A stretch of 64,000 nt of DNA from the NCBI GenBank assembly GCA_963812085.1, contig CAWETL010000006.1:372001-436000 (forward strand), read 5' to 3'. The notes under the pieces are model-generated. The model saw nothing but the letters and a program-made list of their open reading frames with translations, had not been told where the DNA came from and did no database searches. The position numbers and the translations under genes were made by a program. Shown here piece after piece: positions 34,963 to 44,441 of the stretch; within the stretch, counting starts at the first letter, position 1; each line of letters opens with the position of its first letter. Source of the stretch: SPDF01 sp963812085 (GTDB lineage Bacteria; Gemmatimonadota; Gemmatimonadetes; Gemmatimonadales; GWC2-71-9).

Positions 34963-35950
34963 ATGCTGAGACTCCCGCCGCACGAAACATCGTTCCCGAC
35001 CTCAATTCGCGAGGCCGTCGCGGCGCGCGTGGCTGCTGGTTCGGCGGGCGCCTACGTGGCCGGTGGGACCGACCTCTATCCCAACATGAAGCGCCGGCAG
35101 CAGGAGCCGCGGCAGGTCATCGACGTGCGGCGGATTCCGGAGCTCGGGCTCCTCGAGGTGGCAGCGGACGGTACGCTTCGGATCGGCGCCGGCGTGACGC
35201 TGACGCGACTCATTCGCGACCCGCGGGTGCTTGCCGGCTGGGCCGCGGCTGGCGCACGCCGCATCGGAAATCTCGACACCGCTGCTGCAGAACATGGGCA
35301 CGGTGGGCGGGAACCTCCTGCTCGATACCCGCTGCAATTACTACGACCAGGGTTACGAGTGGCGAAAGGCCATCGACTTCTGCATGAAGAAGGACGGAGC
35401 AATCTGTTGGGTGGCGCCCTCGAGCCCGCGCTGCTGGGCGGTGCAGTCGAGCGACCTGGTGCCGGTGATGGTGGCGCTCGACGCGCGGGTCGTCCTCGCC
35501 GGGCCCGATGGCGAGCGGACCATTCCGGCCGCGGCGCTCTACCACGACGACGGCATGGCGTTCCTGACCAAGCAGCCCGAGGAACTCCTGGTGCGGGTGG
35601 AGGTACCGGCCCTCGCCGCCGCGCGCGCGAGCTATCGCAAGGTGCGTCGCCGCGGGGCGTTCGATTTTCCGGTGCTGGGGGTGGCGGCGTGGGCGTCGTT
35701 CGACGGGGCAGGGCGGGTGTCCGCAGCGCGAATCGTCCTTGGAGCGGTCGGGTCGTATCCCAAGCAGGTGCCGGACGCTGCCGCGGCCCTGGTTGGGGGC
35801 ACGCTCGACGACGACCAGCTCGATGAGGCGGCGCGAATTGCCGGCAAGCTGGCCAAGCCGCTCGACAACACCGACTTCACCATCGGCTGGCGCAAGGACA
35901 TGGCCCCGGTGTTCGTGCGCCGCGCGCTGGAGGCGCTGCGGCCAGCCTAG
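34963..35950 (+). CDS. Molybdenum hydroxylase FAD subunit with extra [4Fe-4S] loop (HcrB-like), one frameshift
   Basis: About 328 residues after repair. The start ATG 34963 gives MLRLPPHETSFPTSIREAV and the FAD motif YVAGGTDLYPNMKRRQ. One extra base near 35257 breaks the frame; the family then continues ASEISTPLLQNMGTVGGNLLLDTRC. An inserted loop carries four Cys, at residues 124, 140, 148 and 157 of the repaired protein. Their spacing (16, 8, 9) is that of the additional [4Fe-4S] cluster of 4-hydroxybenzoyl-CoA reductase beta. It feeds or draws electrons between FAD and the [2Fe-2S] subunit. Last gene of the set; it converges on the Omp85-like gene (overlap of four bases). Confidence 0.85.
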
Positions 35951-38469
35951 AACATGAAGCTGGTTCCCAACCAGATCGACGTGCCCTGGGGACTCCGCAC
36001 CACCGTGATGACGCCGCCTACCGAGCGGTCGGGCATCGCCACCCAGGCGCCCCCCCCGACTGACGCGTGCCAGACCCGCGTGCTGTCGGCGGAAGCGAAG
36101 ACTCTTCCGACGTCGGCAATGCCCGAGAGACCAAAGTGCCAGGGCACCACGAATGGCAGCGTCCCGACCTGCAGCCTCAGTTCGTTGTTGAAGTAGACCG
36201 CCGCCTCCCCTGCGTAGCGCCCCGATTCGTAGCCGCGCAGCGTGCCGCTGCCGCCGGCGTAGGCCGCTTCATGCACCGGCACATCCCCCAAGGCGAGCTG
36301 CGCGGTGCCACGCATCGCGAGGGTGGCCCGCCGCCATTGGCGAGGTGTCACGAAGGCGGCTGCCGATGCGCGCATGCCGCCGAAGGAGGTGCCGGCACCG
36401 AACACCACGGGGTAGAACGAGCCGCTCATTGCGACCCAGATCCCATGCCGGGTGAAATTCACGGCGTCCCTGGTGTCGTACGTGGCGCTCGCCATCACGC
36501 CCAACTGGGCGAACTCGGGGACCCCGTACGGTCGGGAGGCGTTCAGGAGCGTGGTGCCGATCGTGTCGGTCAGGACGTGCTTGAAGAGTGGCCCGATGGA
36601 GAACCGGGTGGCCGGTGTCGGACGGAAATTCCAGGCCGGATAGACGTAGAGCTGGTTCTGGCGTGCCCGGTAGTAGCCGATCGGCTGGTCGTAGGGCGTG
36701 GTGTTGCCGTACCCGAAGAAGTGGAGGACCGCAATCTGCGACAGTCCGGCGTCGAGGGTCACGGCAGTTCGCGAACGCCACCGGTTGAACTTGGCGTGCA
36801 GTTCGATGGCGAAGTCTCCGGGCGTCGTGGCGTACGCGGCTTTGAGCTGGAGCCAGCGATAGTAGGGCTGATGCCCGGCACGATACGTGGTGAGGTTGAC
36901 GCCGCCGCCGAGCAGGACGCCGACATCGGAGTTCACGTCGAGCCAGATCGCGGGGCTGACGGCGTTTCCGTGAAGGGGAACCGGCTTGGACCGGAGGAGG
37001 CCCACGTCGGCAATTTCCGGCGGGGCCAGAGTGTCGCGCACGACGCGGGCCCGAACTCCCGCCGGAATCTCACCCCCGCCGAAGAGCGTCGTCCCGGCGC
37101 CGGTTCCGCGTTTGCCGGTGATCGTCAGCCCCGGCTGCCACGCGATGTCCACCCACGGCCCGCCCTGTTCCTTTCCCCGCAGCTCGACGAGGTCCGGCCC
37201 GCCGCCGAGGTAGAGCGCAATCGCGTCGGCGTCGCCCGACGCGAAATGCCGGGTCCGGCCGTCCTGGAACGCGATATCCACCTGGTCGTCGGGCAGTTGC
37301 GTCACCGTCACGGTGTCGGCGCCGGTGGTGCCGAAGAAGGCGGCCTCCTGGTTCACGAGGCGATAGAGCTGCCTCGCCGCCTGTGGCAGGGCATCCCGCC
37401 GGGCGCGGAGCGCGGCACCAAGCCGCGCGCTGTCGAGGGCCGCATACTCCGAGGGCTGCTGCGCCACGGCCGCCGCAATGACGGAGTCGGTGAGGGCGCG
37501 CTGCATGGCGGCGGCGGTCGAATCCCAGGCGCTCCAGTCCAGCAGGGTCAGCAATTGCCGGTCGAGCGCACGCTGGAGCGGCATGACTCCGAGCTGCTTG
37601 TCGTAGGCGGTTCCGAACGAGACGAACCCCGGCACCGAGCGACGGGCCAGCCCCGCGAGCAGACCGTCGTAGATGGCAAAGGCCTGATCGCGGACGCGCG
37701 GACGCGGCGTCCAGCGGGCGGGAGTCCCAGCCCGTTCCCAGCGCCAGAGGTCGGGGGCGTCGTCCCAGCTGCCGAGGTAGGTGTCGAACAGGCGCTCCCG
37801 CAGGTACGCCTGCGCGTCGAACTCGCGGGCGTCGCTCCGTCGGAGCCGCTCGAGTACCTGGGTGGTGGTGAGCCCGACCGTATCGCCACGCTGCAGGTAG
37901 CCGAGCCGGCCGTCGCCGCTGGGGACCGGGAGGCTGTCGTCGAGGCGGACCATGCGAGCGACGGGCACCCGGGCGCCGATGGCGGCGGCGAGCGCGACGA
38001 CGATCGGCGCCGCGCCGGGATGCCGGCCGGCGTTGAGCCCCTGGATGACCGCGGGGAGCAGGTTCTGGCGGAGCGGGGAGGGGGCGACGGACACCAGATC
38101 ACGGTCGAGCGCACGATACACCCAACGAGTGCCGTCAGGCGTACTGAAGCGGAGGAAACCCGCGCGGCGGCCCTGCGTCGCGTCCTCGATCTGTTGTTCG
38201 GTGACGGGGCTGGGGAGGCCGAGGGAGGGTGCGGCCACGGGCGTCGCCCAGAGGGCGCGGTAGCGCGTACCGTAAAGCCAGCGCTCGAGTCCGCTGAAGC
38301 TGCCGTGGAACTGATACTCCGCGCCGGCGGGAAGGGTGGTGTCGGGTGTCTGCGCGGCGGCCGGTCCGGCGATGGCGAGCGCCAGCGCGGCGAGGAGCAG
38401 GTGGGCGGCGGACCGGCGGGACGGCCTCGGTCGATGCGCTATTGTCGTGCGGTCCCCAATTCTGACCAC
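35947..38469 (-). CDS. Kinase-fold domain fused to Omp85/D15 outer-membrane barrel
   Basis: 840 residues, GTG 38469, signal peptide ending about residue 40 (LLAALALAIAGPAAAQ). Residues about 105-330 follow a HipA/PI3K-like kinase pattern: TRWVYRALDRDL (N-lobe strand), then YLRERLFDTYLGSWDDAPDL, WRW and PRPRVRDQAFAIYDGLL. In Bacteroidota relatives I recall, the loop reads GDWDRH and PRDRDQAF; here GSWDD replaces the catalytic-loop Asp. A linker (LRARRDALPQAARQLYRLV) follows, then from about residue 480 an Omp85 (D15) barrel with GSGTLRGYESGRYAGEAAVYFNNEL and the C-terminal Phe. No POTRA repeats. It is last in an efflux operon and overlaps the OMF gene by 31 bases. Confidence 0.72.
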   Translation of the reverse strand: MVRIGDRTTIAHRPRPSRRSAAHLLLAALALAIAGPAAAQTPDTTLPAGAEYQFHGSFSGLERWLYGTRYRALWATPVAAPSLGLPSPVTEQQIEDATQGRRAGFLRFSTPDGTRWVYRALDRDLVSVAPSPLRQNLLPAVIQGLNAGRHPGAAPIVVALAAAIGARVPVARMVRLDDSLPVPSGDGRLGYLQRGDTVGLTTTQVLERLRRSDAREFDAQAYLRERLFDTYLGSWDDAPDLWRWERAGTPARWTPRPRVRDQAFAIYDGLLAGLARRSVPGFVSFGTAYDKQLGVMPLQRALDRQLLTLLDWSAWDSTAAAMQRALTDSVIAAAVAQQPSEYAALDSARLGAALRARRDALPQAARQLYRLVNQEAAFFGTTGADTVTVTQLPDDQVDIAFQDGRTRHFASGDADAIALYLGGGPDLVELRGKEQGGPWVDIAWQPGLTITGKRGTGAGTTLFGGGEIPAGVRARVVRDTLAPPEIADVGLLRSKPVPLHGNAVSPAIWLDVNSDVGVLLGGGVNLTTYRAGHQPYYRWLQLKAAYATTPGDFAIELHAKFNRWRSRTAVTLDAGLSQIAVLHFFGYGNTTPYDQPIGYYRARQNQLYVYPAWNFRPTPATRFSIGPLFKHVLTDTIGTTLLNASRPYGVPEFAQLGVMASATYDTRDAVNFTRHGIWVAMSGSFYPVVFGAGTSFGGMRASAAAFVTPRQWRRATLAMRGTAQLALGDVPVHEAAYAGGSGTLRGYESGRYAGEAAVYFNNELRLQVGTLPFVVPWHFGLSGIADVGRVFASADSTRVWHASVGGGAWVAMPDRSVGGVITVVRSPQGTSIWLGTSFMF

Positions 38470-39887
38470 GGACCCCCAAGCGCCTTGTACAGCTGGACGC
38501 CGCTGGCCAGTTCCAGCGCCTGGACCTGCGCGAGGCCGAGCTCGGCGGCGAAGAGGCTGCGCTGAGCGTCGAGCACCTCGAGATAGCTGGCCAGTCCGTT
38601 CTCGTAGCGGTGCTGCACCAGCGTGAGTGTTTCGGTCAGAGTGGCCACTTGGGCGGTCTGTGCGATCACCTGGTCGCGCGTGGTCCGCACCGCCACGAGC
38701 GCGTCCTCGACATCCTGCAGCGCGCGGAGCACCACCTGTTCGTAGTTGGCCTGCGCCTGCTCCACCTGCGCCTGGGCCACGTTCAGTTCACCCTCCAGCC
38801 GGCCGCCGGTGAAGAGCGGCACCTGGATCCCGACGAAGAGGGCGTTCTGGCTGTTCTGGCTCTGGAACACCTCGTTCAGGTTGTCACTGACATACCCGTA
38901 CTGTCCGGTGAGCCTGATCGTCGGCAGCCGATTGCCCCACGCCACCCCGACCCGCGCCGTGGCGGCGTGCAGATCCTCCTCCGCGGCCCGCACGTCGGGC
39001 CGGCGCGCGAGCAGGTCGGACGGAAGCCCCTCGGGCACGTTGAAATTGGCCACCTGCTGTTCGAGTGGCAGCCCGCGCGGCAGGGTGCCGGGCGAGAGGC
39101 CGACGAGGACGCTCAGCGCATTCTCCTGCACCGCGCGGAACCGGGCGATGGCGGCGAGCTGGACCTGCGCGTCCTGCACCTGGGACTCGAACTGCAGCAC
39201 GTCCAGCTTCGACACCTGGCCTTCGCGGTAGCGCGCGCGTGACAGCTCCGCCGTGGCCCGTCGCGAGGCGAGGGTGCGCTCGGCGACCGAGAGCTGCTGG
39301 TCGAACTGCAGCATGCCGAAGTACCCGATGGCGACCGCCGCCGCGAGGCTCAGCTCGGCGCCGCGCTGGTCTTCCGTGCGGGCATAGTACGACGCCTTGC
39401 CCGCCTCGCTGCTCCGTCGGACCCGGCCCCAGAGGTCGATCTCCCAGGAGGCGACGCCGTTGGCCTCGAAGAAGTCGCCGGTCACGGGCGGTACGCCGAT
39501 CACTTTCGTCTTGGCGGTCCCCCCGCGGCCGACGAGGCCGACCTGCGGGTAGAAGTCGCTCTTCGCGATCGCGTAGCGGGCCTGGAATTCCCGCGTGAGG
39601 GCGATCGTGGCCTGCAGGTCCTGGTTGTGCACGCGGGCGGTGTCCATCAGCGCCAGCAGGACGCTGTCGCCCAGGGTTTCGTTCCAGGTCGGCGCGATGG
39701 TGTCGCCCGGCACAGGGGCCGGCGGCACCAGCGGGGCGATCGTGGCGGCGGTGTCCTTGACGACCTGGAGGGTGTCGCCGCGGTACGCCGCCGGCACCGG
39801 GGTCGGCGGGCGCTCGTAGCCCGGGCCGACGGCGCACGCGCCGAGTGAGAGGGCGGCGGCCAGGGGAAGGAGGCTGCGCCGCATCAT
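38439..39887 (-). CDS. RND efflux outer-membrane factor (NodT/OprM family)
   Basis: 482 residues. Lipoprotein signal with Cys in LAAALSLGACAVGPGYERP, the usual OMF N-terminus. Two repeats of helix-turn-helix plus strands follow: SWEIDLWGRVRRSSEAGKA and NRLPTIRLTGQYGYVSDN ... QVPLFTGGRLEGEL, with long coiled-coil helices (LSRARYREGQVSKLDVLQFESQ...). It forms the trimeric TolC-like channel through periplasm and outer membrane. Start ATG 39887 overlaps the RND gene stop. Confidence 0.93.
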   Translation of the reverse strand: MMRRSLLPLAAALSLGACAVGPGYERPPTPVPAAYRGDTLQVVKDTAATIAPLVPPAPVPGDTIAPTWNETLGDSVLLALMDTARVHNQDLQATIALTREFQARYAIAKSDFYPQVGLVGRGGTAKTKVIGVPPVTGDFFEANGVASWEIDLWGRVRRSSEAGKASYYARTEDQRGAELSLAAAVAIGYFGMLQFDQQLSVAERTLASRRATAELSRARYREGQVSKLDVLQFESQVQDAQVQLAAIARFRAVQENALSVLVGLSPGTLPRGLPLEQQVANFNVPEGLPSDLLARRPDVRAAEEDLHAATARVGVAWGNRLPTIRLTGQYGYVSDNLNEVFQSQNSQNALFVGIQVPLFTGGRLEGELNVAQAQVEQAQANYEQVVLRALQDVEDALVAVRTTRDQVIAQTAQVATLTETLTLVQHRYENGLASYLEVLDAQRSLFAAELGLAQVQALELASGVQLYKALGGPWSELGTARQ

Positions 39888-42800
39888 GCCTCCGCCTCTT
39901 CCGCCTTCTTCTTCTCGCCGGCTCCGGCAATAAGGAAGAAGAAGAGCGGAATGAAGAGGACGCCGACGGCGGTGGCGATGAGCATGCCCGAGAACACGCC
40001 GGTGGCCAGCGAGTGCCGGCTCTGGGCGCCGGCCCCGCTGGCGATGAGCATCGGCACCACGCCGAGGATGAAGGCAAAGGACGTCATGAGAATCGGCCGG
40101 AATCGGTCTTTCGCCGCCTCGAGCGCCGCCTCCCGCACGGTGGCGCCGCCGGCCCGAAGCCCGTTGGCGAACTCGACGATGAGGATCGCGTTCTTGGCGG
40201 CGAGGCCGATGACCGTGACCAGGCCGATCTGGAAATAGAGGTCGTTCGGCACGCCGCGGAGCAGGATGCCGATCAGCGCGCCGACGACGCCGAAGGGCAC
40301 GCCAAGAATCACGCCGAACGGGATGGACCAGCTCTCGTATTGCGCCGCGAGCACCAGGAAGACCAGCACGATGCCGAGGATGAAGACCGTGTTGCCCTGG
40401 CCCTGGGCCAGCTTTTCCTGGTACGACTGTCCGCTGTAGGCATAGGCGACACCACGATCCGCGAACGGTGCCGCCGCCTTCTCCACCGCCGCCATCATCT
40501 GCCCGCTGCTCTTGCCCGCGGCCGGTTCCGCTGTCACCAGCGCCGACGTGAAGCCGTTGAACCTGGTCACGACGGACGGGCCGCCGATGAATTCGGTGGT
40601 GATGAGCGAGGAGACCGGCACCATCGCGCCGCCCGGGGCCGCCACGTAGAGCCGGCCGATGTCCGCCGGGCTGATCCGGAACTTGGGCTGCGCCTCTGCC
40701 TGCACCCGGTAGGTGCGGCCGAAGAGGTTGAAGTCGTTGATGTACATCGCCGAGAGCATCGTCTGCAGGGTCTGGAACACGTCCGTCAAGGACACGCCGA
40801 GGCTCTTCACCTTTTCCCGGTCGACGGTGACGTACACCTGCGGCGTGTTGACGCTGATGAGCGCGCGGGGCCGCGACACGTCGGGGGACTTGGCCGCGGC
40901 GGAGACGAATTCCTGCGCGGTGCCCGCGAACGCCTTGACGCTTCCGCCGGAGCGGTCGAGCAGGTTCATCTCGAGGCCTGCAGTGGTGCCCATGCCGGAG
41001 ATTTCCGGCAGGTTGAACGCGAAGGCGGTGGCCTCGGGCACCTGGGAGAGGTCGCGGTTGACCGCGCCGATGATGGCGCCGATGCTGGTCGCCGCATCCT
41101 TGCGCTCCTCCCACGGCTCCAGCATCACGAAGATCGTCGTGATGTTCGTCAGGTTGGCGTTCATGATGAAATCGAACCCGACGAGCGAAATGACGTTCTT
41201 GACGCCGGGCTTGCTGGCCACGATCCGCTCGATCTTGGCCACGACCGAGTCCGACCGCTGGCGCGAGGCGCCCGACGGCAGGCTCACCGCGAGCGCGAAG
41301 TACCCCTTGTCCTCGGTCGGCACGAACCCGCCGGGAATCGACTTGAACAGCACCACGATCAGCGCCAGGATGACCGCGAACGCGGCCAGGAAGGTCTTGG
41401 GCCGACCGAGGACGCCGCGCACGCCGCCCACGTAGGTGGTGGTGAACCGGTCGAAGGCGTTGTTGAACGCGGTGAAGAAACGCCCCTTGGTCGGATGCTC
41501 GTCCTTGATGAGCAGGGTGCAGAGCGCAGGCGTGAGGGTCAGCGCCACGATACCCGAGAGGATGACCGAGACCACGATGGTCACCGCGAACTGCATGAAC
41601 ATGGCGCCGGTGATGCCGCCCATGAACCCGACGGGGATGAACACGGCCGCCAGCACCAGCACAATCGCGATGAGCGCGCCCGATACCTGGGTCATCGCCT
41701 TGTCGGTGGCCTGGACCACGCCCACGTGCTCCGTGGCCATGATCCGCTCGACGTTCTCGATGACGATGATGGCGTCGTCCACCACGATGCCGATGGCGAG
41801 CACCAGCCCGAAGAGGGTGAGGATGTTGATCGAGAACCCGAGCAACGCCATCCCGGCGAAGGTGCCGACGATGGACACCGGCACCGCCAGGAGCGGGATC
41901 AGCGTGGTGCGCCAGCTCTGCAGGAAGATGAACACCACCAGGGTGACCAGCAGCATCGCCTCGCCGAGGGTGTGGATCACCTCCTCGATGGAGGCGGTGA
42001 TGAACGGCGTGGTGTCGTAGGACACGGTGTAAGCCACGCCGGGGGGGAAGTTGGCGGCCAGCTCGTCCATGCGCGTGAGGATCTTGTCCTTGACCTCGAG
42101 CGCGTTGGCGCCAGCCCGGAGGTAGACGAGGAGCAACGCGTTGGGCTTGCCGTTGAGGCGGCCCTGGAGGTCGTAGTTCCGGGCGCCGAGCCGCACGTTG
42201 GCCACGTCGGACATCCGGAGCACCGCCCCGTCCCGGCCGGTGCGGAGGATGATGTTGCCGAACTCCGTCGTCGTCTTGAGGCGGCCCTTGGTGGTCACCG
42301 GCAGCGTCAGGTCGGTGCCCGGCGGGGAGGGCTCTCGGCCCACCCGGCCGCCCGGATTGGTGGTGTTCTGCTCGCGCACGGCGTTCTGGATGTCGGCCAC
42401 CGTCAGGCCGAGCTGTGCCATCCGGTCGGGGTCGAGCTGCAGCAGCATCGAGAACTCGAGCTGGCCGAAGGTGTAGGCGTCTCCCACTCCCTTGATGCGC
42501 TTGATCTCGTCTTCGAGGTTGATCTTGGAGTAGTTGCTCAGGTACTCGGCGTCGTAGCGCGGATCGGTCGACGTCAGCGCGATCATGAGCAGGATGTCGG
42601 GCTGCGACTTCTTGACCGTGATGCCCTGGCGGCGCACTTCTTCGGGGAGCTGCGGCTCGGCCAGCTTGACCTGGTTCTGCACATCCACCGCGGCCAGGTC
42701 CTGGTCGCGGCTGATGTCGAAGTAGATCGACAGGTTCATCGTCCCGTCGCTGCCGTTCGACGACTTGAAGTAGAGCAGGCCGTCCATGCTGGACAGCTGC

Positions 42801-43042
42801 TGCTCGATCGGCGCCGCGACCGCCTCGGCCACGTCCTCGGCAGTGGCGCCTGGATAGACGGCGGTCACCTGCACGCTCGGCGGCGTGATGCGGGGGTAGA
42901 GCGTGATCGGCAGCGACACGATCGACGCCGTGCCGAGGAGCAGGATGACGATCGAGATGACGGACGAGAAGATCGGCCGGCGAATGAAGAAATTCTTGGC
43001 GACGTACGGCTCGCCGCCGGCCGCGGGGGGGTGCTCCGTCAT
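39884..43042 (-). CDS. RND multidrug efflux permease (HAE1, AcrB/MexB-like)
   Basis: 1052 residues. Family elements: N-terminal FFIRRPIFSSVISIVILLLG, YPGATAEDVAEAVAAPIEQQ, the proton-relay helix with two Asp in GLVLAIGIVVDDAIIVIENVER, GPSVVTRFNGF, and the second-half helix GLAAKNAILIVEFA. Twelve membrane helices and two large periplasmic loops. It exports drugs, dyes or solvents using the proton gradient. It starts with ATG 43042 overlapping the fusion protein stop (ATGA), and overlaps the channel gene downstream. Confidence 0.95.
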   Translation of the reverse strand: MTEHPPAAGGEPYVAKNFFIRRPIFSSVISIVILLLGTASIVSLPITLYPRITPPSVQVTAVYPGATAEDVAEAVAAPIEQQLSSMDGLLYFKSSNGSDGTMNLSIYFDISRDQDLAAVDVQNQVKLAEPQLPEEVRRQGITVKKSQPDILLMIALTSTDPRYDAEYLSNYSKINLEDEIKRIKGVGDAYTFGQLEFSMLLQLDPDRMAQLGLTVADIQNAVREQNTTNPGGRVGREPSPPGTDLTLPVTTKGRLKTTTEFGNIILRTGRDGAVLRMSDVANVRLGARNYDLQGRLNGKPNALLLVYLRAGANALEVKDKILTRMDELAANFPPGVAYTVSYDTTPFITASIEEVIHTLGEAMLLVTLVVFIFLQSWRTTLIPLLAVPVSIVGTFAGMALLGFSINILTLFGLVLAIGIVVDDAIIVIENVERIMATEHVGVVQATDKAMTQVSGALIAIVLVLAAVFIPVGFMGGITGAMFMQFAVTIVVSVILSGIVALTLTPALCTLLIKDEHPTKGRFFTAFNNAFDRFTTTYVGGVRGVLGRPKTFLAAFAVILALIVVLFKSIPGGFVPTEDKGYFALAVSLPSGASRQRSDSVVAKIERIVASKPGVKNVISLVGFDFIMNANLTNITTIFVMLEPWEERKDAATSIGAIIGAVNRDLSQVPEATAFAFNLPEISGMGTTAGLEMNLLDRSGGSVKAFAGTAQEFVSAAAKSPDVSRPRALISVNTPQVYVTVDREKVKSLGVSLTDVFQTLQTMLSAMYINDFNLFGRTYRVQAEAQPKFRISPADIGRLYVAAPGGAMVPVSSLITTEFIGGPSVVTRFNGFTSALVTAEPAAGKSSGQMMAAVEKAAAPFADRGVAYAYSGQSYQEKLAQGQGNTVFILGIVLVFLVLAAQYESWSIPFGVILGVPFGVVGALIGILLRGVPNDLYFQIGLVTVIGLAAKNAILIVEFANGLRAGGATVREAALEAAKDRFRPILMTSFAFILGVVPMLIASGAGAQSRHSLATGVFSGMLIATAVGVLFIPLFFFLIAGAGEKKKAEEAEA

Positions 43043-44184
43043 GGGGTGGTGTCGGCGGCGGTCGAATCCGCGAGCGGCGCGATCCGGACCGGCTGACCGG
43101 AGATGACGCGCTGGGTGCCGTCCACCACGACCCGCTCGCCGGCGTTGAGTCCGGTCTCGATGATCCAGCCGTTCCCTTCCCACGTCGTGGCGGTCACCGT
43201 GCGGGCCCGAGCGGTGTCTCCTTCGGTCAGGACGTAGACGTACGCCCCGGCGAGGCCCTGGAGCACCGCCCGCTGCGGCACCAGGATGGCTGCCTTCCTG
43301 GTGATCCCGAGGATGCGCACCCGCACGAACTGCCCCGGAAGCAGGATGTGCTGCGGGTTCCGGAACTCGGCCCGGAACTGCTGGGTCCCGGTCCGGGAAT
43401 TGAGCGAGAGGTCGGCGAAGTCCAGCTGGCCCCGCGCCGGAAGCGCCGTGCCGTCCGAGAGCCGGACTTCCACTTGCAGCTTGCCCTTCGGGAAGACGAG
43501 CTTGCCCTCCGCCTGCTCCCGCCGGAAGCGGAGCAACTCGAGGTCGGAGGGACTGAAGTAGACGTAGATCGGGTCGATCTGCTGCAGGTCGGTCAGGACG
43601 TCCGCCGGGCCCGTCACGCGCGCGCCGAGCGGCAATTCGGCGCGTCCCACGCGGCCCGGGATTTCGGCGCGAATGTTGGTGTCGTTAAAGTCCTTTTCGG
43701 CGCGGTCGGCGTTGGCCTGGGCCTCGGCGTAGCTCGCCTGGGCCTGCTGGAGCTCGGTCGTGGCGTCGTCGACGTCCTTCTGCGACACCGCGCCCTCGGC
43801 TAACAGCGGCGTCAGTCGCTTCAGGGTGCGCTGGGCGTTGTCGAGCCGCGCCCGGGCGTTCTCGGCCGCCGCCTTGGCGCTCCGGAAGGTCGCCTCGTAA
43901 ATGGTGGGGTCGAGCCGGAACAGGAGGGTGCCTGCGGCGACGTCGCTCCCTTCCCGGTACGGCCGGTCGACGATGACGCCGTTGAGTTGCGAACGCACCT
44001 CGATGAACTTGGAGGCGGCGCCCTGACCGACCAGCTCGATGCTCGCCGGGATGTCGTTCGCCACGGTGGTGACGATGGTGACGTTCGGCGGGGCCGCTTG
44101 GGGGGCGGCCTTGCCGCCGCAGGCGGCGGCGAGGGCAAGCCCGACCAGCGCCATCGGGCGACCGGAGTGCGTCAATGGGGGCAC
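43039..44184 (-). CDS. RND efflux periplasmic adaptor (membrane fusion protein)
   Basis: 381 residues from GTG 44184, preceded by AAGGAAG; a longer reading to 44427 is open but lacks features. Lipoprotein-type leader (ALVGLALAAACGG), lipoyl half-motif GVIVDRPYREGSDVAAGTLLFRLD, a two-helix coiled-coil hairpin (LKRLTPLLAEGAVSQKDVDD), and beta-barrel/membrane-proximal parts (AELPLGARVTGPADVLTDLQ, NPQHILLPGQFVRVRI). It bridges permease and outer-membrane channel. First gene of the operon. Confidence 0.93.
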   Translation of the reverse strand: MPPLTHSGRPMALVGLALAAACGGKAAPQAAPPNVTIVTTVANDIPASIELVGQGAASKFIEVRSQLNGVIVDRPYREGSDVAAGTLLFRLDPTIYEATFRSAKAAAENARARLDNAQRTLKRLTPLLAEGAVSQKDVDDATTELQQAQASYAEAQANADRAEKDFNDTNIRAEIPGRVGRAELPLGARVTGPADVLTDLQQIDPIYVYFSPSDLELLRFRREQAEGKLVFPKGKLQVEVRLSDGTALPARGQLDFADLSLNSRTGTQQFRAEFRNPQHILLPGQFVRVRILGITRKAAILVPQRAVLQGLAGAYVYVLTEGDTARARTVTATTWEGNGWIIETGLNAGERVVVDGTQRVISGQPVRIAPLADSTAADTTP

Positions 44185-44441
44185 GCGGACTTCCTTGGAT
44201 AGAAGACGCGGTGTCCCTGCGGGGAAGTCGACGCCTGGGGCAGAAGGGCGGGAACTCCCGTCAGGGGAATGGCCAAAGGTGCCCCCCGCAATGGGGCGCG
44301 TCAAGCAAAGAAATCGTCGGGTACTCACGTCGATTTCCTCGTTCCCGGAGCCCGAAATGATCCCGCCCAGGTTACGAGCGCCAGCGATGAGGACCCCCTC
44401 ATCGTGCCAGGACATCGATTGACACAAACCAAGGGACGCCT

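Noticed and set aside
39845..43096. Very long open frame antisense to the RND permease
   Set aside because: Its translation is Arg/His/Asp-rich and low in complexity, as expected for the complement of a GC-rich gene; the minus-strand frame has clear RND motifs.
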